NCBI GenBank assembly: GCA_946533525.1
Contig: CAMNBW010000138.1
Coordinates: forward strand, 1-5,157
Origin: an uncultured Lachnospiraceae bacterium
GTDB lineage: Bacteria > Bacillota > Clostridia > Lachnospirales > Lachnospiraceae
Length of the DNA stretch: 5,157 nt
Reading direction: 5' to 3'
Shown: positions 1-5,157 of the stretch, one piece after another
Numbering within the stretch: the first letter of the stretch is position 1
How the letters are laid out: the number at the start of each line of letters is the position of its first letter
Notes under the pieces: model-generated
What the model was told of the DNA's origin: nothing
Databases searched by the model: none
What the model saw: only the letters and a program-made list of their open reading frames with translations
Program-made: the position numbers and the translations under genes

Positions 1-80
1 AATATTATCTGGAAGATACTCTTACGCTCCGCACGGGACGGCAGCTCTGGGATGTGGAGTTCTGGGTTCAAAAAAGATAG
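1..80 (+). other. possible 3' end of an unidentified upstream gene
   Basis: One + strand frame is open from the window edge to a TAG at 78-80 and would encode 25 residues ending in WVQKR. I do not recognise the peptide. It does not resemble the C-terminus of HemW, a common neighbour upstream of hrcA in Firmicutes. The other two + frames are also open from the edge, one to a TAA at 115-117 and one to a TGA at 203-205, so an open frame here is weak evidence. The 78-80 stop is preferred only because two possible hairpins (41-89 and 104-129) lie at or just after it. The assignment is very uncertain. Confidence 0.2.
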
Positions 81-103
81 CTGCTTTTTCTGCAAAGATA
101 TAC

Positions 104-129
104 GGGGGTGTATCTAAGGTTTCACCCCC
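104..129. repeat. inverted repeat GGGGGTG / CACCCCC, possible hairpin
   Basis: GGGGGTG at 104-110 and CACCCCC at 123-129 are perfect 7-bp complementary arms around a 12-base loop. The 3' side continues ATTATCTC, so there is no T-run and it is not a standard intrinsic terminator on the + strand; the - strand reading also lacks one. It sits between the possible upstream gene and the hrcA promoter. It could help end upstream transcription or bind a protein. The repeat is directly visible; its function is unknown. Confidence 0.55.
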
Positions 130-166
130 ATTATCTCAAGTCAAAAAATATTTCCGAGAATCGATG

Positions 167-195
167 TTGACAAAAACAAAACATGGGTGTATCTT
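167..195 (+). promoter_or_regulatory. sigma-A type promoter of the hrcA operon
   Basis: A consensus -35 box, TTGACA, lies at 167-172. After a 17-bp spacer comes a -10 box TATCTT at 190-195, which matches TATAAT at four of six positions. Transcription should therefore start near 201-203, about 6-8 bases before the CIRCE element. This is the expected arrangement for a class I heat-shock operon, transcribed by the vegetative sigma factor and controlled by a repressor rather than by an alternative sigma factor. No second promoter is evident in the short gaps between the genes. Confidence 0.8.
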
Positions 196-208
196 AATCA
201 CATGATAA

Positions 209-235
209 TTAGCACTCGATTTTGATGAGTGCTAA
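209..235 (+). promoter_or_regulatory. CIRCE operator (HrcA binding site)
   Basis: TTAGCACTC at 209-217 and GAGTGCTAA at 227-235 form a perfect 9-bp inverted repeat with a 9-base spacer, identical to the CIRCE consensus. HrcA dimers bind this element and block transcription at normal temperature. Because it lies just after the predicted transcription start, it would also form a hairpin at the 5' end of the mRNA, where CIRCE is known to influence message stability in Bacillus. hrcA is the first gene behind it, so the repressor controls its own synthesis. I see no second CIRCE copy in the window. Confidence 0.98.
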
Positions 236-269
236 CATAAAAACGAAAACCTATCGAAAAGATTTGTTT

Positions 270-276
270 AAAGGGG
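270..276 (+). promoter_or_regulatory. Shine-Dalgarno of hrcA, decides the start codon
   Basis: AAAGGGG lies only 1 nt before the ATG at 278 but 10 nt before the in-frame ATG at 287. Only the second spacing suits ribosome binding, which supports 287 as the true start. The site is weaker than those of grpE and dnaK, in keeping with a repressor that is needed in small amounts. Confidence 0.65.
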
Positions 277-286
277 TATGTGCTTT

Positions 287-1339
287 ATGGAATTAAGCGA
301 TAGGAAAACGAAGATACTGGAAGCCATCATAAAGAACTATCTGGAAACCGGGGAGCCGGTGGGATCGAGGACTATCTCGAAATACGAGGATATGAACCTG
401 AGCTCCGCGACCATCAGAAATGAAATGTCCGACCTCGAGGAAATGGGATACATCCTGCAGCCCCACACCTCGGCAGGAAGGATACCTTCGGATAAGGGGT
501 ACCGCTTCTACGTGGACAGGATGATGGCGGACAGGGAGAAAGAAGTATCCGATATGCACGAGATGGTAGTGCAGAAAGCGGATCAGCTCTCGGAGCTGCT
601 TAAGCAGGTGGCAAAGCTCCTGGCAAGCAACACCAACTATGCGGCGATGATCTCTTCTCCCCAGATACACAGGAACAAGCTGAAATTCATCCAGCTTTCC
701 AAGGTTGAGGAAAATACGATCCTGGCGGTCATAGTTGTGGAGGGAAACATTCTTAAGAATAAGATGATCTCCACGGACCAGCCCCTTGACGACGATACGA
801 TATTGAAGCTCAATTTGCTGCTGAATACGCATCTGAACGGGCTTTCGCTGGAAGAGATAAACCTGGGGCTCATAACCCTTATGAAGGAGCAGGCCGGTAT
901 CCATTCGGACGTTGTAGGTTCGGTGATAGACGCGGTAGCCGATGCCATCAAGGCCGATGAAAACCTTGAGATATATACCTCGGGAGCCAACAACATCTTC
1001 AAGTATCCCGAGCTTGCGGACAACTCAAAGGCCAGCGAGATCATAAACGTTCTGGAGGAAAAGAACCAGCTTTCGGAGCTGGTCAGCGACTCGCTTTCCA
1101 AGCTGAACGAGGGAGAGGAGAACGAGGAGCACGGCATACAGGTCTATATCGGCAGCGAGTCTCCCTTCGAGTCCATGAAGGACTGCTCGGTAGTGACCGC
1201 GACCTATGAGCTCGAGGAGGGCATGCGGGGCATGATGAGTATAATAGGCCCGAAGAGAATGGACTACCTGAAGGTGGCCAAGACATTGAAAACGCTGCAG
1301 GAACAGCTCGACACACTATATAAGAAGAAACAGGAATAG
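287..1339 (+). CDS. hrcA: heat-inducible transcription repressor HrcA
   Basis: HrcA is the cytoplasmic repressor of class I heat-shock genes. It binds CIRCE as a dimer and needs GroEL/GroES to stay active, so chaperonin occupancy signals stress. The protein is 350 aa from ATG 287, normal for the family. The N-terminal winged-helix domain (about 1-75) carries the hallmarks TGEPVGSRT at 21-29, SSATIRNEMSDLEEMGY at 39-55 and HTSAGRIPSDKGYRFYVD at 60-77. The GAF-like core and dimerisation insert follow. The conserved C-terminal signature IGPKRMDYLKVAKTL is at 320-334. An upstream in-frame ATG at 278 would add MCF but has no usable ribosome-binding spacing, and family members typically begin as M-x-L-(S/T/D). 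It is first in the operon, 51 nt after its own CIRCE operator. Leucine is mostly CTG here, unlike the CTT/CTC preference seen in dnaK. No defects are visible. Confidence 0.97.
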   Translation: MELSDRKTKILEAIIKNYLETGEPVGSRTISKYEDMNLSSATIRNEMSDLEEMGYILQPHTSAGRIPSDKGYRFYVDRMMADREKEVSDMHEMVVQKADQLSELLKQVAKLLASNTNYAAMISSPQIHRNKLKFIQLSKVEENTILAVIVVEGNILKNKMISTDQPLDDDTILKLNLLLNTHLNGLSLEEINLGLITLMKEQAGIHSDVVGSVIDAVADAIKADENLEIYTSGANNIFKYPELADNSKASEIINVLEEKNQLSELVSDSLSKLNEGEENEEHGIQVYIGSESPFESMKDCSVVTATYELEEGMRGMMSIIGPKRMDYLKVAKTLKTLQEQLDTLYKKKQE

Positions 1340-1342
1340 CCC

Positions 1343-1350
1343 GGGAGGTG
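1343..1350 (+). promoter_or_regulatory. Shine-Dalgarno of grpE
   Basis: GGGAGGTG is a near-perfect anti-16S match, 7 nt before the ATG at 1358. It fills most of the 18-nt hrcA-grpE gap and supports this start over any later one. Confidence 0.85.
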
Positions 1351-1357
1351 AGCATAT

Positions 1358-2032
1358 ATGATAATTAATCTGTTTGATGACAAAGAAGAAGAAAAAGAGC
1401 CGGAGGATATTAAGATAGAAGAGCCGGAGGAAGGTGCCGAAGAGGCTTCGGAGGAAGAGGGAGCCGGACAGGAGGCTGAGGAAAAGGCGCCTGAGGACAA
1501 GAAGGCAAAGGAAAAAGAGACGAAGGCGGAGGAGCCGAAAAAAGAGGAGGCGCCTAAGAAAAAAGAAAAAAAGAAGAAAAAGGATCCGAGAGATGAAAAG
1601 ATAGAAGAGCTTAACGATAAGCATATAAGGCTCATGGCGGAGTTTGAAAACTTCCGCAAGAGAACCGACAAGGAAAAAGAGATGATGTTCGAAACCGGAG
1701 CGAAGAGCGTCATAGAGAAGATCCTGCCGGTGGTGGATAATTTTGAAAGGGCTTTGGGCATGGCTGGCACTTCCGCAGAGGATGGAGAGAAGAAAGATCC
1801 CTTCATGGAAGGCATGGAAATGGTTTATAAGCAGCTGATGACAGAGCTTGAAAATATAGATGTAAAGCCGATCGAGGCGGTAGGAAAGCCCTTTGACCCC
1901 GATCTCCACAACGCGGTGATGCAGGAGGAAAGCGAAGAATACGAATCCGGCACAGTAGCAAAGGAGCTTCAGAAGGGTTACACATACAGAGGTTCGGTAG
2001 TAAGACACTCAATGGTCAGTGTAGTTCAATAA
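1358..2032 (+). CDS. grpE: nucleotide exchange factor GrpE (DnaK co-chaperone)
   Basis: GrpE dimers open the nucleotide-binding cleft of DnaK to release ADP and so reset the chaperone cycle in the cytoplasm. The protein is 224 aa, somewhat longer than many GrpEs because of its tail. Residues 6-45 are strongly acidic (runs of E/D), and residues 46-75 shift to lysine-rich, ending in KKKEKKKKK at 67-75. The conserved part begins near 80: a long dimerising coiled helix containing LMAEFENFRKRT (92-103), then KILPVVDNFERAL at 121-133. The C-terminal beta domain that contacts DnaK has GKPFDPDLHNAV at 176-187 and ELQKGYTYRGSVVRHSMVSV at 203-222. The segment RHSMV replaces the more usual RPAMV; I regard this as a natural variant. 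The DNA for the lysine-rich part has several A-runs, including an in-phase A_AAA_AAG at 1567-1573. It lies between hrcA and dnaK in the standard Firmicute order. Confidence 0.97.
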   Translation: MIINLFDDKEEEKEPEDIKIEEPEEGAEEASEEEGAGQEAEEKAPEDKKAKEKETKAEEPKKEEAPKKKEKKKKKDPRDEKIEELNDKHIRLMAEFENFRKRTDKEKEMMFETGAKSVIEKILPVVDNFERALGMAGTSAEDGEKKDPFMEGMEMVYKQLMTELENIDVKPIEAVGKPFDPDLHNAVMQEESEEYESGTVAKELQKGYTYRGSVVRHSMVSVVQ

Positions 2033-2044
2033 AGATGTTTAAAC

Positions 2045-2052
2045 TAAGGAGG
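2045..2052 (+). promoter_or_regulatory. strong Shine-Dalgarno of dnaK
   Basis: TAAGGAGG lies 8 nt before the ATG at 2061. It is the best Shine-Dalgarno match in the window, fitting the high output expected of DnaK relative to HrcA. The 28-nt grpE-dnaK gap shows no hairpin that would suggest mRNA processing or an extra promoter. Confidence 0.9.
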
Positions 2053-2060
2053 ATAAGGAT

Positions 2061-3950
2061 ATGAGCAAGATAATAGGTATTGATTTAGGAACAACAAACA
2101 GTTGCGTAGCGGTTATGGAAGGCGGTAAGCCTACAGTTATAGCTAACCAGGAAGGTGCGAGGACGACACCCTCTGTAGTGGCATTTACAAAGAACGGGGA
2201 AAGACTCGTAGGAGAGCCGGCAAAGAGACAGGCGGTAACCAATGCGGATCGTACCATCGCTTCCATAAAGAGGGATATGGGTACCGATCACGGCCGTACG
2301 ATTGACGACAAGAGATATTCACCCCAGCAGATCTCGGCTATGATCCTGCAGAAGCTTAAGGCCGACGCCGAGAGCTACCTCGGTGAAAAGGTATCTCAGG
2401 CTGTTATAACCGTTCCCGCATATTTCAACGATGCACAAAGACAGGCTACAAAAGATGCGGGCAAGATCGCAGGCCTTGAGGTAGACCGTATCATAAACGA
2501 GCCTACGGCCGCAGCCCTTGCTTACGGTCTGGACAACGAGAGCGAGCAGAAGATAATGGTTTACGACCTTGGAGGCGGTACCTTCGATGTTTCCATTATC
2601 GAGATAGGCGACGGCGTTATCGAGGTTCTTGCTACGAACGGAGATACGAGGCTCGGCGGAGATGATATAGATAATGTCATCACACAGTACATGCTCGACG
2701 ATTTCAAGGCTAAGGAAGGTGTTGACCTCTCCAACGACAAGATGGCTCTGCAGAGACTTAAGGAAGCCGCAGAAAAGGCCAAGAAGGAGCTTTCCAGCGC
2801 CAATACGACAAATATCAACCTGCCCTTCATAACGGCCACCAATGACGGACCCAAGCACTTTGATATGGATCTTTCAAGGGCCAAGTTTGAAGAGCTCATC
2901 CACGATATAGTTGAAAGGACGACAATTCCTGTTCAGAACGCAATGAAGGATGCCGGACTTTCGAACAGCGACCTTTCCAAGGTTCTGCTGGTCGGCGGTT
3001 CAACACGTATCCCCTGCGTACAGGAGCACGTTAAGAGGCTTACAGGCCACGAGCCTTCCAAGACCCTTAACCCCGATGAGTGCGTTGCCATCGGCGCTTC
3101 CATCCAGGGCGGTAAGCTCGCCGGAGACGCAGGCGCAGGTGATGTCCTTCTGCTGGATGTTACGCCCCTTTCACTTTCCATCGAGACAATGGGCGGCGTA
3201 GCTACAAGGCTTATCGAGAGGAATACCACTATCCCTACGAAGAAGAGCCAGGTATTCTCCACCGCTGCGGATAACCAGACCGCTGTTGATATTAACGTCC
3301 TTCAGGGTGAGAGACAGTTCGCAAGCGATAATAAGTCCCTCGGACAGTTCAGACTGGACGGTATCCCTCCGGCAAGAAGAGGAGTTCCGCAGATCGAGGT
3401 TACCTTCGATATAGATGCAAACGGTATCGTAAATGTATCCGCAAAGGATCTGGGTACCGGCAAGGAGCAGCATATAACGATAACCGCAGGCTCCAATATG
3501 TCGGATGCGGATATTGACAGGGCCGTTAAGGAGGCTCAGGAGTACGAGGCACAGGATAAGAAGCGTAAAGAGGCTATCGATGCCCGCAACAGCGCAGACT
3601 CCTTTGCTTTCCAGACAGAGAACGCATTGAAGGAGGTTGGCGACAAGATCGACGCCAATGACAAGACCCAGGTTGAGGCTGACCTTCAGGCCCTTAAGGA
3701 TGTGCTTGCAAAGCATCCCGAAGCGCAGAACATGAGCGACGCTGATACCGATGAGATAAAGGCTGCCGAGGAGAAGCTTAAGGAGTCGGCACAGAAGCTC
3801 TTTGCAAAGGTTTATGAGAACGCACAGGCCGGAGCACAGGCAGGTCCCGAAGGCTTCGCAGGCGGTGCCGGACCCAACATGGGCGGCGCGTCACAGGGTC
3901 CCGATGATGCAGGCCCGGATGTGGTAGACGGTGATTATACAGAGGTCTAA
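2061..3950 (+). CDS. dnaK: molecular chaperone DnaK (Hsp70)
   Basis: DnaK is the cytoplasmic ATP-dependent Hsp70 that binds exposed hydrophobic segments of unfolded proteins. It works with DnaJ and GrpE, encoded on either side. At 629 aa it is full length for a Gram-positive DnaK. The nucleotide-binding domain (about 1-360) carries all three Hsp70 signatures: IDLGTTNS at 7-14, VYDLGGGTFDVSII at 167-180 and VLLVGGSTRIPCVQE at 308-322. Around residues 70-90 the protein runs directly from KRDMG into YSPQQIS, lacking the insertion of about two dozen residues found in proteobacterial DnaKs. The interdomain linker reads VLLLDVTPLSLS at 362-373. The substrate-binding beta domain follows, then the helical lid (about 480-590) and a Gly/Ala-rich flexible tail ending VVDGDYTEV. 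Leucine codons favour CTT and CTC, and arginine includes CGT, a pattern suggesting higher expression than hrcA. It is preceded by the strongest Shine-Dalgarno in the window and nearly abuts dnaJ. Confidence 0.99.
   Translation: MSKIIGIDLGTTNSCVAVMEGGKPTVIANQEGARTTPSVVAFTKNGERLVGEPAKRQAVTNADRTIASIKRDMGTDHGRTIDDKRYSPQQISAMILQKLKADAESYLGEKVSQAVITVPAYFNDAQRQATKDAGKIAGLEVDRIINEPTAAALAYGLDNESEQKIMVYDLGGGTFDVSIIEIGDGVIEVLATNGDTRLGGDDIDNVITQYMLDDFKAKEGVDLSNDKMALQRLKEAAEKAKKELSSANTTNINLPFITATNDGPKHFDMDLSRAKFEELIHDIVERTTIPVQNAMKDAGLSNSDLSKVLLVGGSTRIPCVQEHVKRLTGHEPSKTLNPDECVAIGASIQGGKLAGDAGAGDVLLLDVTPLSLSIETMGGVATRLIERNTTIPTKKSQVFSTAADNQTAVDINVLQGERQFASDNKSLGQFRLDGIPPARRGVPQIEVTFDIDANGIVNVSAKDLGTGKEQHITITAGSNMSDADIDRAVKEAQEYEAQDKKRKEAIDARNSADSFAFQTENALKEVGDKIDANDKTQVEADLQALKDVLAKHPEAQNMSDADTDEIKAAEEKLKESAQKLFAKVYENAQAGAQAGPEGFAGGAGPNMGGASQGPDDAGPDVVDGDYTEV
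3942..3946 (+). promoter_or_regulatory. Shine-Dalgarno of dnaJ inside the dnaK 3' end
   Basis: GAGGT lies within the last codons of dnaK, 7 nt before the dnaJ ATG at 3954. The two genes are separated by only 3 nt (ATT), so ribosomes ending on dnaK can re-initiate on dnaJ. This implies translational coupling, while the weaker site would keep DnaJ below DnaK in amount. The coupling is inferred from spacing. Confidence 0.7.
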
Positions 3951-3953
3951 ATT

Positions 3954-5126
3954 ATGGCAGAACAGAAACGGGATTACTATGAGGTCCTGGGCGTAGATAA
4001 AAATGCCGACGAGGCGGCTATAAAGAAGGCCTACCGGGCATTGGCCAAAAAGTACCATCCTGACATGAATCCGGGAGACAAGGACGCCGAAGCAAAGTTC
4101 AAGGAGGCGTCGGAGGCCTATGCGGTTCTGTCGGATCCACAGAAGAGGAGCCAGTATGACCAGTTCGGCCACGCTGCCTTCGAGCAGGGCGGCGGAGCTG
4201 GTGGCTTCGGTGGTTTTGACTTCAACAGCGCGGATTTCGGAGATATATTCGGAGGTATATTCGGGGACTTTTTCGGTGGGGGCAGGAGCCGCGGAGCTTC
4301 GAACGGACCCATGCGGGGAGCCAATATAAGGGCGGCCGTCCATGTGTCCTTTGAAGAAGCGGTATTCGGCACCGAAAAGGAAATTGATATTACCCTTAAG
4401 GACACCTGCAAGAAGTGTAACGGAACCGGTGCAAAGCCCGGAACCAGCGCTACGACCTGTCCGAAGTGCGGAGGCAAGGGCCAGGTGGTCTACACCTCCC
4501 AGAGCCTCTTCGGTACGGTAAGGAACGTATCCACCTGTCCGGATTGCCACGGCTCGGGAAAGATAATAAAGGACAAGTGTCCGGACTGCTCCGGCACAGG
4601 CTATATATCGAGCCGTAAGCGTCTGTCCGTATCCATACCCGCAGGTATAGACAACGGTCAGAGCGTAAGGCTCAGAGACAAGGGTGAGCCCGGCAAAAAC
4701 GGCGGCCCGAGAGGAGATCTGCTGGTGGAGGTCATAGTTGCAAGGCACCCGATCTTCCAGAGGCAGGATTACAATATATTCTCCACGGCGCCCATAACCT
4801 ACGCGCAGGCTGCGCTGGGCGGTGATATTCTGATCGATACCGTGGACGGAAAGCTTAAATATACCGTAAAGCCCGGTACACAGACCGATACCAAGGTGCA
4901 GCTTAAGGGCAAGGGAGTTCCTTCGCTCAGAAACAAGGATGTGCGCGGAGACCATTATGTAACGCTTGTAGTGCAGGTGCCTACGGGACTTACCGCCAGC
5001 GCACGGGATCTGTTAAGGAAGTTTGATGCGGTGACAGGAGATTCGCTCAACTATGTGGCGAACAACCCCGACGCCGTCAAGAATTCAGCAAAGGGCAAAA
5101 AGAAAAAAGGTCCATTCGGACTGTAA
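3954..5126 (+). CDS. dnaJ: chaperone protein DnaJ (type I Hsp40)
   Basis: DnaJ binds unfolded clients and passes them to DnaK while stimulating its ATPase. The protein is 390 aa, with the full type I layout. The J domain (about 6-71) contains the essential HPD triad at 35-37, within YHPDMNPGDKDAEAKFK (34-50). A Gly/Phe-rich linker runs over about 79-110 and includes DIFGGIFGDFFGGG (97-110). The zinc-binding domain has four CxxCxGxG motifs: CKKCNGTG 152-159, CPKCGGKG 169-176, CPDCHGSG 195-202 and CPDCSGTG 209-216. The two beta-sandwich client-binding domains follow, with RGDLLVEV at 253-260 and the conserved LKGKGVPSLR at 317-326. The C-terminus ends in a lysine-rich stretch, GKKKKGPFGL. No residue expected to be essential is missing. 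It starts 3 nt after dnaK and is the last gene before the probable operon end. Confidence 0.98.
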   Translation: MAEQKRDYYEVLGVDKNADEAAIKKAYRALAKKYHPDMNPGDKDAEAKFKEASEAYAVLSDPQKRSQYDQFGHAAFEQGGGAGGFGGFDFNSADFGDIFGGIFGDFFGGGRSRGASNGPMRGANIRAAVHVSFEEAVFGTEKEIDITLKDTCKKCNGTGAKPGTSATTCPKCGGKGQVVYTSQSLFGTVRNVSTCPDCHGSGKIIKDKCPDCSGTGYISSRKRLSVSIPAGIDNGQSVRLRDKGEPGKNGGPRGDLLVEVIVARHPIFQRQDYNIFSTAPITYAQAALGGDILIDTVDGKLKYTVKPGTQTDTKVQLKGKGVPSLRNKDVRGDHYVTLVVQVPTGLTASARDLLRKFDAVTGDSLNYVANNPDAVKNSAKGKKKKGPFGL

Positions 5127-5144
5127 ATCATAAACCAAATATAT

Positions 5145-5157
5145 AAGGGGCTGTCGC
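5145..5157 (+). terminator. probable left arm of the operon terminator, cut by the window edge
   Basis: AAGGGGCTGTCGC begins 18 nt after the dnaJ stop, following an A/T-rich stretch, and the window ends at its last base. GC-rich arms of this form commonly open intrinsic terminators in Firmicutes, but the complementary arm and T-run would lie outside the window. GGGGCTGTCGC-like strings also occur at the ends of some insertion sequences, so that alternative remains open. The call is inference from position and composition. Confidence 0.4.

Noticed and set aside
138..150. Possible CtsR operator half-site (AGTCAAA) upstream of the promoter
   Set aside because: CtsR needs a tandem heptad repeat GGTCAAA-N3-GGTCAAA. 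Only one imperfect half is present and no second copy follows at the right spacing, so dual HrcA/CtsR control is not supported.
2..205. A 67-codon + strand open frame running from the window edge to a TGA at 203-205
   Set aside because: It would run through the inverted repeat, the TTGACA box and the -10 box of a clear promoter, and its peptide is unrecognised. A chance open frame is more likely.
1264..2012. Several - strand open frames opposite grpE, rich in Ser, Phe and Leu
   Set aside because: Their composition is the direct mirror of the Glu/Lys-rich grpE codons (TTC/TTT opposite GAA/AAA). Apparent membrane-like stretches are artefacts of this, with no start context.
3077..3082. GAGTGC inside dnaK resembling a CIRCE half-site
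   Set aside because: It encodes Glu-Cys within a conserved Hsp70 segment and has no partner TTAGCACTC arm nearby, so it is coincidence.
2319..3716. - strand open frames of about 110-181 codons opposite dnaK
   Set aside because: dnaK is complete and conserved in the + frame across the whole stretch. The antisense products are fragmentary, overlap one another in different frames and resemble nothing known.
3891..4955. A 354-codon open frame on the - strand antisense to dnaJ
   Set aside because: The + strand frame encodes an unmistakable, complete DnaJ with all four zinc motifs. The antisense translation has no recognisable domain, no convincing ribosome-binding site, and is explained by codon choice in dnaJ that avoids antisense stops.

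Overview
This window holds a complete class I heat-shock (CIRCE/HrcA) operon in the order hrcA, grpE, dnaK, dnaJ, all on the + strand. The gene order points to a Firmicute, as do the lack in DnaK of the NBD segment found in Gram-negative DnaKs, the strong purine-rich Shine-Dalgarno sites and the perfect CIRCE operator. Mid-range base composition with frequent ATA, AGA and AGG codons suggests a clostridial lineage. Lachnospiraceae or a relative is my guess, but the genus cannot be fixed from the sequence alone.

Layout. Positions 1-166 are upstream sequence with no recognisable gene. They may include the last codons of an unidentified + strand gene, and they contain an inverted repeat at 104-129. 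A sigma-A type promoter (TTGACA at 167-172, TATCTT at 190-195) is followed directly by a perfect 9-9-9 CIRCE inverted repeat at 209-235, so the operator lies at the very start of the transcript. hrcA is best started at 287 rather than at the in-frame ATG at 278. grpE follows after 18 nt, dnaK after 28 nt and dnaJ after only 3 nt, each with its own Shine-Dalgarno. The last 31 bases are non-coding and end in a GC-rich arm that looks like the first half of a terminator, cut by the window edge.

How the genes work together. HrcA represses the operon through CIRCE and depends on the GroE chaperonin for activity, so misfolded protein that occupies GroE relieves repression. DnaK is the ATP-driven Hsp70. 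DnaJ delivers substrates and stimulates ATP hydrolysis, and GrpE drives nucleotide exchange. All key motifs are intact in all four proteins.

I looked for a novel system and did not find one; this is a conserved housekeeping operon. The points worth a second look are small: a long acidic-then-lysine-rich N-terminal tail on GrpE, an in-phase A_AAA_AAG slippery heptamer in the DNA encoding that tail, a 10-bp direct repeat whose second copy overlaps the promoter -10 region, and the start-site choice for hrcA.
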